Assembly (NCBI GenBank): GCA_025356695.1
Contig: JANXSE010000292.1
Span: 1-51,351, forward strand
Direction of reading: 5' to 3'
Length of the DNA: 51,351 bases
From: Betaproteobacteria bacterium
GTDB lineage: Bacteria > Pseudomonadota > Gammaproteobacteria > Burkholderiales > SG8-41
Numbering within the stretch: the first letter of the stretch is position 1; each line of letters starts with the position of its first letter. Of the stretch, positions 17,612 through 25,460 are shown piece by piece. The position numbers and the translations under genes were made by a program. A model generated the notes under the pieces. It did no database searches, was not told the DNA's origin, and worked only from the letters and a program-made list of their open reading frames with translations.

Positions 17612-18397
17612 TCACGTGCGCGCCCCGCCAAACCACGCAGTGAGCCCCGCCATCAAGCCGTCGTCGCCCTGCGCAGTCAGACAAACTTTTGTGCAACCCG
17701 CAGCGCGCGCGGCGCGCTCAATGCGCGGATGCGGCACGAACACCGGCGTGCCATAAATCAAGTCGCGCCCGGCCGCGCCCAACAGCGTGAACAGATTGTG
17801 CAACCCTTCGCTGCTGGTCACGGTGAACGCATCGATCCGGCCGTCGCGCCAGCCGGCGAGCAGCGGCGCAACGTCGGCCTGCGGCAACGCGCGCCGGTAG
17901 CAGGCCGCATATTCAACCACCGCGTCGCGCGCGCGCAGCGTGTCGCCGAGCAGTTCACGGCCGCCGTCGCCGCGGAAAATCACCACGCGCTTGCCGGCGA
18001 CCGCCTGCAGCGCCGGCATGGCAAGCAGGCCCTCGCTGTCGAATTGCGCCGGCGCGAGGATGTCGGCAATGCTGTGGCTGGCGAGTTCGCGCTCGCCGCC
18101 GCGCCCAATGGTGGCGGCCCTGAGGCCGGCGGGCCAGGCGCGACGCGCCTTGATCGCCTGCATCGCGGCACGCGCCGCGTTCGGGCTGATGAAGACGGCG
18201 ATGTCAAACTGCTCGAGGCGGTCGATCAGGGCATCGAGTGCCTGCGGATCGGCCGGCGGCAGTATCGCGATGGTCGGAAAGAGAATCGCGCGCGCGCCGG
18301 CGGCGGAGAGCGCAGCGGTCAAACCTTCACATTGATGCGCAGGACGCGTCACCACAACGCCTTTGCCCGCGAGCGGTCCGCGCGCGGCCGGCATCAT
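17612..18397 (-). CDS. hemD: Uroporphyrinogen-III synthase
   Basis: HemD closes hydroxymethylbilane to uroporphyrinogen III with inversion of ring D, in the cytoplasm. The 261-residue protein has the two-lobed family pattern, including VVVTRP near the N-terminus, FISPNAAR and the C-terminal [11 protein letters not shown]. The start codon ATG at 18397 overlaps the hemC stop as ATGA; a second ATG follows directly. No separate ribosome site is seen, so translation is probably coupled to hemC. Confidence 0.92.
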   Translation of the reverse strand: MMPAARGPLAGKGVVVTRPAHQCEGLTAALSAAGARAILFPTIAILPPADPQALDALIDRLEQFDIAVFISPNAARAAMQAIKARRAWPAGLRAATIGRGGERELASHSIADILAPAQFDSEGLLAMPALQAVAGKRVVIFRGDGGRELLGDTLRARDAVVEYAACYRRALPQADVAPLLAGWRDGRIDAFTVTSSEGLHNLFTLLGAAGRDLIYGTPVFVPHPRIERAARAAGCTKVCLTAQGDDGLMAGLTAWFGGART

Positions 18398-19350
18398 GAG
18401 CCGATGGCGGCCAGTATCTCCGCGGCGCCCTGCGCCAGCAGGCGACGCGCCATTTCGTCGCCCAGCGCCTCCGGGTCGCGCGCGTCGCCTGTCAAGTCGT
18501 CGCGCACGATCTGCGAGCCGTCGCGCCGCGCCACAAACGCGCGCAGGCGCAAGACACCGCCTTCGTTCTGTGCGTAGGCGCCCAGCGGCAACTGGCAGCT
18601 GCCCGACAAGGCACGACTCACCGCGCGCTCGGCACGCACGCAGGCGGCCGTGTCGTCGTGGTTGAGCGCGCCGAATAATGGGATGAGATCGGTGCGCCCG
18701 GAGCAGCATTCAATGCCGAGCGCGCCCTGCCCCGGTGCCGGCAGGCTCTGTTCCGGCGGCAGAACGGCGGCGATGCGATCGGCGAGGCCGAGGCGCTTCA
18801 ATCCTGCCGCGGCCAGTATGATCGCGGCGTAACCGCCATCGTCGAGTTTTTTCAGCCGCGTCTGCAGATTGCCACGCAGCGGTTCGACCGTGAGATGCGG
18901 ATAGCGCGCGCGCAACTGGCTCTCGCGGCGCTGGCTTGAGGTGCCGACCACGCTGCCGGCCGGCAGCGCGTCGAGTCCGGCATATTGGTTCGACACCAGC
19001 GCATCGCGCGGGTCCTCGCGCTCGCTGATGGCGGCCATCACAAACCCGTCCGGCAGCACCATCGGCACATCTTTCATCGAATGCACGGCGAGGTCGGCGC
19101 GGCCTTCGGCCAGCGCTTCTTCCAGCTCTTTGACGAACAGGCCCTTGCCGCCGATTTTGTCGAGCGCCTTGTCGAGGATGCGGTCGCCCTGCGTCGTCAT
19201 GCCGAGGATGGTGACGGAGCATTGCGGGTATAATCCCGCCAGTCGCGCCTGCACATGGCGCGCCTGCCACATCGCCAGCGCGCTTTCGCGCGATGCGATG
19301 ACCAGCCGCTCAGGCGGCGTGACGTTGATGGTTTTAGCGGTTTGGCTCAC
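18394..19350 (-). CDS. hemC: Porphobilinogen deaminase (hydroxymethylbilane synthase)
   Basis: HemC condenses four porphobilinogens to hydroxymethylbilane. From the GTG at 19350 it is 318 residues. Motifs seen are [10 protein letters not shown] (21-30), TTQGDR (52-57), [11 protein letters not shown] (68-78), VHSMKDVP (89-96) and the dipyrromethane-binding Cys252 in [11 protein letters not shown]. No in-frame ATG fits the conserved N-terminus, so GTG is the best start, though no strong ribosome site is evident. The start is 25 bp from that of the divergent thioredoxin gene, so its promoter must lie at least partly inside that gene. Confidence 0.95.
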   Translation of the reverse strand: MSQTAKTINVTPPERLVIASRESALAMWQARHVQARLAGLYPQCSVTILGMTTQGDRILDKALDKIGGKGLFVKELEEALAEGRADLAVHSMKDVPMVLPDGFVMAAISEREDPRDALVSNQYAGLDALPAGSVVGTSSQRRESQLRARYPHLTVEPLRGNLQTRLKKLDDGGYAAIILAAAGLKRLGLADRIAAVLPPEQSLPAPGQGALGIECCSGRTDLIPLFGALNHDDTAACVRAERAVSRALSGSCQLPLGAYAQNEGGVLRLRAFVARRDGSQIVRDDLTGDARDPEALGDEMARRLLAQGAAEILAAIGS

Positions 19351-19375
19351 GCAAATTTTGCGCCGAAGGATGACA

Positions 19376-19876
19376 ATGAAAAACTTCCTGCAACAAATAT
19401 CCGGACATTTCGTAATTGCGCTTGTGATTTTAGCATGTGCGATCACGGCCACGGCGGCGCAGCAGTTTCCGCCGATCGACATCGCCGACGACTTCATGGC
19501 GATCGGCAAACTCTCCGCCACGCGCAAGGCGCCGATCATGCTGGTGTTCACGCGACCCGAGTGCCCCTACTGCGCGCGCGCCAAGAAAGAACACCTCGAA
19601 CCGATGCGCATCAGCCAGAGTTACGGTGCCAAGGTCATCATGCGTGAAATCGTCGCCGCCGACGCCACCACGGTGTTGCGCGATTTCGACGGCAAGGAAA
19701 CCACGCACGGCGAGTTTGCCCGCAAATACGACGTCCGTTCGGTGCCGACCGTGCTGGTGGTCGATTCGCGCGGCAAACCGCTGGCCGAGCCGATCATCGG
19801 CCTCACCTCGACCGACTTCTACAACCTGTATCTCGAACAGGCGATCGACGCCGGCCGCATGGCCCTGCGCCCGTAA
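19376..19876 (+). CDS. Secreted thioredoxin-fold protein (CPYC)
   Basis: A 166-residue protein with an N-terminal signal or anchor segment (about 11-28) and a thioredoxin-like domain with C63-P-Y-C66, followed by a cis-proline stretch SVPTVLV. It should act in the periplasm as a disulphide reductase or exchanger; DsbD may feed it. Two ATGs are possible (19370, 19376); AAGGA ends at 19370 and gives 5-nt spacing to 19376. It is divergent from hemC and converges on the unknown gene at 19903, so it interrupts the usual algR-hemC adjacency. Confidence 0.85.
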   Translation: MKNFLQQISGHFVIALVILACAITATAAQQFPPIDIADDFMAIGKLSATRKAPIMLVFTRPECPYCARAKKEHLEPMRISQSYGAKVIMREIVAADATTVLRDFDGKETTHGEFARKYDVRSVPTVLVVDSRGKPLAEPIIGLTSTDFYNLYLEQAIDAGRMALRP

Positions 19877-19880
19877 GCGC

Positions 19881-19902
19881 GCCGCGGCTCAAATCCCGCG
19901 GC
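19881..19902. terminator. Hairpin in the convergent gap, possible terminator
   Basis: GCCGCGG (19881-19887) pairs with CCGCGGC (19896-19902) across an 8-nt loop. It almost fills the 26-bp gap between two convergent genes. There is no T-run, so termination would not be classically intrinsic. Confidence 0.4.
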
Positions 19903-20454
19903 TCAATTGCATTCGAGCACCGTGCCTTCGCGCTTGCGCTTGACCGCATCGGCGTAGGACGCCAGTTCGAAATTCACGAACACCAGGTCCTTGCCGCGAT
20001 ACGCGGCAATCTGCCCCGATTCGTTCTGCCAGCGCACGGCCTCGTCTGCCGCGCCGCGCCCGGGCGCACCGTTGCGCGCGCGCAGCTGCGCAATCACCGC
20101 CTCGTAGTGCTGCACCTCGGCGCTCATGGAAAACTGGTAGAGCCGGCCGTTGAGAAAATGCAGGCGGATTTCCCGCGTCGCGATGCCGTCGAGCTTCTCC
20201 TCGTGCGAAACGCAACCGATGTCGGCCTGCGCATCGTCGCGCCGCATGCAGCCGTAACCGCGTTTGCCGAGGTCGGGCTTGTTGCCCGCCATTTGCGCCA
20301 GCGAGGTCGTGATGTAGCGGAAATCGAGATCGCGCTCGAGCCTGGCATAGCTGGCGCCAAGCGGAATGTCGAGCAGACCGAACGTCTCCTCGGCGGCACA
20401 AACCGGCGCCGCCAGCAACAATGCGGCCAGCGCAATTGCAAATTTTGTTTTCAC
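19903..20454 (-). CDS. Secreted protein of unknown function, coupled to algR
   Basis: I do not recognise this family. The 183-residue product has a clean signal peptide (about 1-20, ending PVCAAEE) and a mature part starting with TFGLLDIPLGASYARL. That opening resembles the start of proteins in which a short alpha/beta domain measures a substrate threshold, but no confident match can be made. Cysteines in the mature part (GYGCMRR, DIGCVS, LEC at the end) may form a disulphide. Its start overlaps the algR stop by 4 bp, so it is translationally coupled to the algZ-algR two-component pair. Confidence 0.75.
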   Translation of the reverse strand: MKTKFAIALAALLLAAPVCAAEETFGLLDIPLGASYARLERDLDFRYITTSLAQMAGNKPDLGKRGYGCMRRDDAQADIGCVSHEEKLDGIATREIRLHFLNGRLYQFSMSAEVQHYEAVIAQLRARNGAPGRGAADEAVRWQNESGQIAAYRGKDLVFVNFELASYADAVKRKREGTVLECN

Positions 20455-21230
20455 AGGATCCTCCCGAATTCGCGCACGATATGTTGTTGCCGCCGGCTCA
20501 CCGGCAGTTTCTCGGTTACATGATTGAGCACTACCGCCCAGCCGCCCTCGCCATCACCGTCGGCATCGACCACGGCGCCGCGCTCGAAACCGCGGATGGC
20601 ATCCTTGGCAACCAGACAGTTGCGGTGGATACGCACGAAACGGCCGAGGAACTCCTGTTCGAGCTTCGCCAGCGATTCCTCGAGCAGAAACTCGCGCTCT
20701 ACGGTGCGCACCGTCACGTATTTCAGCTCGGCTTTGAGAAACAGCACCTCGGCCAGCGGGATCAGATGGATGCGCCCGCGTTCGTTGACCGACAGATGCG
20801 AGCGACCGTCGCGCCGAATTTCGTTCAGCACATCGGCCCCGAGCGGCGCGATCGCGCGCGCCCGCGACAGCGCGTCAAGCAGACGCGCAACGCGGATCGG
20901 CTTCAACAGATAATCGATGGCGTGCACTTCAAACGCTTTCAGGGCATAGGCGTCGTAAGCGGTGGTGAAAATCACCGCCGGCGGATGCTCCAGCTTCTGC
21001 AAGTGCTGCGCCACCTCGATGCCGTCGATTTCGGGCATGCGGATATCGAGCAGCACGACATCCGCATTGCACTCCTGCAGCAAATCCAGCGCGCGGCGGC
21101 CATTTTCGGCTTCGCCGACGATTTCAAGCGGCAGCTTCAGCGCACAATCGCCGAGCAGATCGCGCAGGCGATTGCGCGCTGGCGCCTCGTCGTCGACCAC
21201 CAGCACGCGCAGAGTCCGAACGTCGCTCAT
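20451..21230 (-). CDS. algR: LytTR response regulator, AlgR family
   Basis: A DNA-binding response regulator of 259 residues. The receiver domain has acidic D13/D14 and phospho-acceptor Asp62 in LLDIRMPEIDG. The C-terminal LytTR domain ends with FVRIHRNCLVAKDAI. In Pseudomonas AlgR, with AlgZ/FimS, controls alginate, pili and cyanide genes and lies directly upstream of hemC. Here algZ-algR also lies by hemC and argH, but two genes intervene. It overlaps algZ by 4 bp (ATGA). The targets in this organism are unknown. Confidence 0.9.
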   Translation of the reverse strand: MSDVRTLRVLVVDDEAPARNRLRDLLGDCALKLPLEIVGEAENGRRALDLLQECNADVVLLDIRMPEIDGIEVAQHLQKLEHPPAVIFTTAYDAYALKAFEVHAIDYLLKPIRVARLLDALSRARAIAPLGADVLNEIRRDGRSHLSVNERGRIHLIPLAEVLFLKAELKYVTVRTVEREFLLEESLAKLEQEFLGRFVRIHRNCLVAKDAIRGFERGAVVDADGDGEGGWAVVLNHVTEKLPVSRRQQHIVREFGRIL

Positions 21231-22234
21231 ACGCGTCCTGTTATGTATGGCATCACGATATGCACCTCATAACTGCCATTGGCGGCACTGGTTTTGATAC
21301 TCGCTTCAGCGTCGAAATGCAACGCCAGGCGCTCGCGGATATTGGCCAGCGCCATGTGATTGCCGGTGTGGTGATCGCTCTCCGGGCGGTAGGGGTTGCG
21401 CAGCACGACACGCACGCGGTCACCGTCGCGCCGCAGCTGTATGCTGATCACGCCGGGTTCCACGCGCGGCTCGATGCCGTGATAGACGGCGTTTTCCAGC
21501 AGCGGCTGCAACACCAGCGGCGGCACCAGCGCGTCACCCGGAAAATCGACGACGTCCCATTCGACCTGCAGGCGTTCGCCGAGTCGCAGCTGTTCGATGT
21601 TCAGATACTGTTTGGCCAGCGCGATCTCCTGCGAAAACGGCGTCAGCTGGCGGTTGTCCGCCATCAGCACACGGAACATCTCGGCGAGATCTTCAATCAC
21701 CTGCTCGGCGCGGCGCGGGTCCTGCCGCATCAGTGAGAGCACCGCGTTGATGCTGTTGAAGAGAAAATGCGGGCGGATGCGCGCCTGCAGCGCCTGCAGC
21801 CGCGCCTCGGTCAATGCCGGCGACAGCGCACGGCCGCGCAGTTCGAAGTAGCCGACCAGCACGCCGGTGGTCAGCAGGGTAAACAACCAGTAGCGCTCGA
21901 GCGTGCCGGCCGCGTTGAACAAATGGTGCCCAAGAAAAAACATCGCCGTGGCGACGGCGAATTCGATCGCCACCAGCGCGACGATCGCGCTGCGGTACGA
22001 CAGCCGGTGCAGGAGGTCGTTAAACGCCGCCAGCAGCAGCAGGCTCAAGAGCAGGATCGGCTGCGCCTGCGCCGACATCTCGACGAGCGCCTCCATCAGC
22101 GGCAGCGGCTCGCTGGTTTCGAGCAGCGCGGCGGCCAGACAGATGCCGTCGACGATCACCAGTATGCGCAGCACAATGCCGAGATTGCGGAAGTTCGGCA
22201 GGGCGCCCGCGTTGGCGTTTTGATTTATACTCAT
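21227..22234 (-). CDS. algZ: Sensor histidine kinase, LytS/AlgZ (FimS) type
   Basis: A 335-residue inner-membrane kinase. Four hydrophobic segments (about 20-40, 58-74, 83-105, 115-130) are followed by the His_kinase domain with phospho-acceptor His156 in [12 protein letters not shown], and a HATPase region with [10 protein letters not shown] and ANIRERL. There is no periplasmic sensor domain. It is co-transcribed with algR (4-bp overlap). Its ATG lies only 11 bp from the divergent argH start, so promoters of the two genes must overlap each other's coding sequence. Confidence 0.9.
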   Translation of the reverse strand: MSINQNANAGALPNFRNLGIVLRILVIVDGICLAAALLETSEPLPLMEALVEMSAQAQPILLLSLLLLAAFNDLLHRLSYRSAIVALVAIEFAVATAMFFLGHHLFNAAGTLERYWLFTLLTTGVLVGYFELRGRALSPALTEARLQALQARIRPHFLFNSINAVLSLMRQDPRRAEQVIEDLAEMFRVLMADNRQLTPFSQEIALAKQYLNIEQLRLGERLQVEWDVVDFPGDALVPPLVLQPLLENAVYHGIEPRVEPGVISIQLRRDGDRVRVVLRNPYRPESDHHTGNHMALANIRERLALHFDAEASIKTSAANGSYEVHIVMPYITGRV

Positions 22235-22245
22235 CGTTTGATTAT

Positions 22246-23655
22246 GTGAGAGCGCGACAAGTGGCGCAAGAGAAAGCAAAAAATCCGGCGCTGTGGTCGG
22301 GACGCTTCAGCGAACCGGTCTCCGAACTCGTCAAGCGTTTCACCGCCTCGGTCGAATTCGACCGCCGGCTGGCCGAATTCGACATTCAGGGCTCCCTCGC
22401 GCATGCGCGCATGCTCAAGGCCTGCGAGATCATCTGCGCCGAAGACCTCGCCGCGATTGAAAAAGGCCTCGGCCAGGTGCGTGATGAAATCCGCGCCGGC
22501 GCTTTCGAGTGGTCGCTCGACGCCGAGGACGTGCATCTCAATATCGAGAAACGCCTCACCGCGCTGGTCGGCGACGCCGGCAAGCGCCTGCACACCGCGC
22601 GTTCGCGCAACGACCAGGTCGCCACCGACGTGCGCCTTTATCTACGCGCGGCGATCGACGACATCGTCGATCTGATCAAGGCGGTGCAGCGCGCGCTCAT
22701 CGACCTCGCCGATCAACACGCCGGCACCATCATGCCTGGCTTTACGCATATGCAGGTGGCGCAGCCGGTGTCGTACGCGCACCACCTGATGGCGTACTTC
22801 GAAATGCTCGCGCGCGACGCGCAGCGCATGGCCGACTGCCGCAAACGCGTCAACCGCCTGCCGCTGGGCAGCGCGGCGCTCGCCGGCACCTCGTTTCCGA
22901 TCGACCGCCAGATGGTGGCAAAGGAACTCGGTTTCGACGGCGTCTGCGAAAACTCGCTCGACGCGGTGTCCGACCGCGATTTCGCGATCGAATTCTGCGC
23001 GGCGGCCGCACTCGCCATGACCCACCTGTCGCGCTTCTGCGAAGAGCTGATCATCTGGATGAATCCGCGTTTTGCCTTCGTCGATCTCGCAGACCGCTTC
23101 TGCACCGGCTCGTCGATCATGCCGCAGAAAAAAAATCCCGACGTGCCCGAACTGATCCGCGGCAAGACCGGCCGCGTCAACGGCCACCTCGTGGCGCTCT
23201 TGACCCTGATGAAGGGCCAGCCGCTCGCCTATAACAAGGACAACCAGGAAGACAAGGAGCCGCTGTTCGACACCGTCGACACGCTGACCGCCAGCCTGCG
23301 CGTCTTCGCCGACATGGTCGGCGGCATCAAGGTCAACGCCGAGGCAATGCGTCGTGCCGCCCTCGAAGGATTCGCTACGGCCACCGATCTCGCAGACTAT
23401 CTGGTGAAAAAAGGCCTGCCCTTCCGCGAGGCGCACGAAGCCGTGGCGCAGGCGGTCAAGTTCGCCGACGGCCGCGGCTGTGATCTCGCCGACCTCAAAC
23501 TCGCCGAACTGCAGCAGTTCTCGACGCTGATCGACAAGGACGTCTTCGCCGCACTGACGCTTGAAGGTTCGCTCAAAGCGCGCAGCCACATCGGCGGCAC
23601 CGCGCCGGCGCGCGTCAAAGCGGCGATCGCCAAGGCACGCAAGACGGTCAGCTAG
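22246..23655 (+). CDS. argH: Argininosuccinate lyase
   Basis: ArgH cleaves argininosuccinate to arginine and fumarate, the last step of arginine synthesis. The protein is up to 469 residues, with the family signatures [18 protein letters not shown] and [12 protein letters not shown] (near 288-299). The start is uncertain: GTG at 22246 and GTG at 22261 are both in frame and no ATG is; I keep the longer form. It is divergent from algZ, matching the argH-algZ-algR-hemC neighbourhood of Pseudomonas. Compare the second ArgH-like gene at 42562. Confidence 0.95.
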   Translation: MRARQVAQEKAKNPALWSGRFSEPVSELVKRFTASVEFDRRLAEFDIQGSLAHARMLKACEIICAEDLAAIEKGLGQVRDEIRAGAFEWSLDAEDVHLNIEKRLTALVGDAGKRLHTARSRNDQVATDVRLYLRAAIDDIVDLIKAVQRALIDLADQHAGTIMPGFTHMQVAQPVSYAHHLMAYFEMLARDAQRMADCRKRVNRLPLGSAALAGTSFPIDRQMVAKELGFDGVCENSLDAVSDRDFAIEFCAAAALAMTHLSRFCEELIIWMNPRFAFVDLADRFCTGSSIMPQKKNPDVPELIRGKTGRVNGHLVALLTLMKGQPLAYNKDNQEDKEPLFDTVDTLTASLRVFADMVGGIKVNAEAMRRAALEGFATATDLADYLVKKGLPFREAHEAVAQAVKFADGRGCDLADLKLAELQQFSTLIDKDVFAALTLEGSLKARSHIGGTAPARVKAAIAKARKTVS

Positions 23656-23707
23656 AAATTTGTGGCACAGGCGACTCGCGCGCCCGTCCGCAAGATTCGG
23701 ATAGATT

Positions 23708-23723
23708 GCCGCCGCGCGGCGGC
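23708..23723. other. Perfect 16-bp GC palindrome before the AraC-Ogt gene
   Basis: GCCGCCGC followed by GCGGCGGC is a perfect palindrome without a loop, ending 14 bp before the likely start codon at 23738. It could be an operator for autoregulation or simply GC-rich sequence. Confidence 0.3.
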
Positions 23724-23737
23724 GTAGGATGCCGCGC

Positions 23738-24607
23738 ATGAACAACCCCGCAAACGCGTCCCGACATGCCGCCATCGTCGCCGTGTGCAAACACATCGCC
23801 GCGCACGCCGACGCGCCGCTCACGCTCGCGCAACTCGGCGCGGTCGTCGGCATCAGCCCTTTTTACCTGCAACGACAGTTCAAAAAAATCGTCGGCGTAT
23901 CGCCGCGCGAATATCAGGAAGCCTGCCGCCTCGATGCCTTCAAGCGCCACGCGCGTGGCGACGGTTCGCTCGCCGACGCCACCTACGCCGCCGGCTTCGG
24001 CTCCAGCAGCCGCCTCTACGAAAAATCAGCGCAGCTTGGCATGACGCCGGCGCACTACCGCCGGCGCGGTGAAAACATCGACATCCGTTACACCACCTTT
24101 GCCGCGCCGCTCGGCCGGGTGTTGATTGCGGCAACCGCACGCGGCATCTGCAAAATCAGTCTCGGCTCGAATGCGCGCGCCCTCGAAAGTGAACTGCGTG
24201 CGGAATTTCCCGCCGCCGCCTGCCGGCGCGACGACAGTACCTTGCAGGCTTTTCAAAAAACGTTGACGCGTTATCTCGCCGGCGGCAACCCGGGTCTCGC
24301 GCTGCCGCTCGACATCCGCGCCACCGCGTTTCAGCGCAAGGTGTGGAACATCCTGAAAACGATCCCCTACGGCGAGACACGCAGCTACAGCGAGATTGCG
24401 CTCAAAGCGGGCTCACCCTCATCGGTGCGCGCGGTGGCACGCGCGATCGCTACCAACCCGGTGGCACTGGTAGTGCCCTGCCACCGCGCCGTCAGAAAAA
24501 ACGGCGAGCTTGCCGGTTACCGCTGGGGCATCGAGCGCAAACGCGCGCTGCTGGCGCAGGAAGCCGGCGCGCGCACCACTCAGGCGGCGAAGAAAATATC
24601 GCGGTAG
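23738..24607 (+). CDS. AraC-type regulator fused to O6-methylguanine-DNA methyltransferase (Ada-like without the zinc domain)
   Basis: The 289-residue protein joins an AraC/XylS helix-turn-helix domain (about 10-105) to an Ogt/MGMT repair domain with the suicide Cys in VPCHRAV (near 247) and the recognition helix SSVRAVARAI. Ogt transfers O6-methyl groups from DNA to itself. Unlike E. coli Ada, it lacks the N-terminal zinc domain that senses methylphosphotriesters, so how the regulator half is switched is unclear. ATGs lie at 23729 and 23738; AGGA spacing favours the second. Its end overlaps the opposing membrane-protein gene by 28 bp. Confidence 0.88.
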   Translation: MNNPANASRHAAIVAVCKHIAAHADAPLTLAQLGAVVGISPFYLQRQFKKIVGVSPREYQEACRLDAFKRHARGDGSLADATYAAGFGSSSRLYEKSAQLGMTPAHYRRRGENIDIRYTTFAAPLGRVLIAATARGICKISLGSNARALESELRAEFPAAACRRDDSTLQAFQKTLTRYLAGGNPGLALPLDIRATAFQRKVWNILKTIPYGETRSYSEIALKAGSPSSVRAVARAIATNPVALVVPCHRAVRKNGELAGYRWGIERKRALLAQEAGARTTQAAKKISR

Positions 24608-25353
24608 GCCGTGTAAACGGAAATCAGCGCCACCGGCACCACGACAATGAGGCCGAGGCCGAAGGGTATGGTGGCGACGATGAACAACACCACCAGCACG
24701 ATCGCATAGAGCGTAAAAGCGATCACGTTCTTCAGACAGGCGGAAAAACTCGCCTTCAGCGCCGCACCGGGTTTGAGTCCATCGAACAACACCAGTGGCG
24801 CGGCAAACCACAACGCCATGTAGACCGGCACGCTGATCACGAGTGCGGCCAGCATCACCAGCGCGACCGACGCACCCAGGGCCGCCAATGCCTGCGTACC
24901 GCCGAACAGCGCGGTAAAAATGCCGACACCGCCGGCGAACAGCAAGCCGGCAATGACGACCGCGAGCGGCAGGCAGGCGAAAACGCCGATCAGCATCAGA
25001 TCACCGGTTTTGTTTTTAAAACCGAAAAAGAGATGTTCAACGGCAATCTCCCCGCCCTCGTCGATGACGCGGCAGGCGCGCATGAAGCCGGCGCCGAAGA
25101 CCGGCAGCAACAGCAGGTTGGCGAAGCCGCCGAGAAACGGAATCATGCCTAGCAGCGCGCAACAGACGAAGTAGATGATGAACAGCAGCACCCACATCCC
25201 GGGCTGTTTCGTAAACAGCGAAAATGCCGACACGATCCAGGTCCAGCCATGGCCCGCATCGAGCAAGCGCGGCTCGGCATTGAAACCGGCGGCCGCAACC
25301 TCGACGCCCGCAGCGGCCGGCGCCGGCGGTTGATACGGATTCATTTCGCTCAT
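24580..25353 (-). CDS. BPSS1780-family integral membrane protein
   Basis: A 257-residue protein with a Pro/Ala-rich cytoplasmic N-terminus (MSEMNPYQPPAP) and about six hydrophobic helices, including paired segments separated by short loops. It fits the betaproteobacterial BPSS1780 family of unknown function. The start at 25353 is supported by GGGAG at 7-nt spacing; the frame is open upstream. It is divergent from the large dehydrogenase at 25461 and converges on the AraC-Ogt gene. Confidence 0.82.
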   Translation of the reverse strand: MSEMNPYQPPAPAAAGVEVAAAGFNAEPRLLDAGHGWTWIVSAFSLFTKQPGMWVLLFIIYFVCCALLGMIPFLGGFANLLLLPVFGAGFMRACRVIDEGGEIAVEHLFFGFKNKTGDLMLIGVFACLPLAVVIAGLLFAGGVGIFTALFGGTQALAALGASVALVMLAALVISVPVYMALWFAAPLVLFDGLKPGAALKASFSACLKNVIAFTLYAIVLVVLFIVATIPFGLGLIVVVPVALISVYTAYRDIFFAA

Positions 25354-25448
25354 ATTGTTCTCCCCCGTGCCGCGGGCAATCCGCAACGCTGTGCGGCCTA
25401 TCGTAGTGCAATCCCCGTGACGTGACAAATGCATTGCAGCGCTGCGGT

Positions 25449-25454
25449 TAGAAT
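25449..25454 (+). promoter_or_regulatory. -10 element just before the FAD/Fe-S dehydrogenase
   Basis: TAGAAT matches the -10 consensus in five of six bases. GTGACA at 25422-25427 is the only -35-like hexamer but lies 21 bp away, which is too far for a normal promoter. With the usual distance, transcription would begin at or beside the ATG at 25461, giving a leaderless message. Confidence 0.4.
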
Positions 25455-25460
25455 ATCGGC

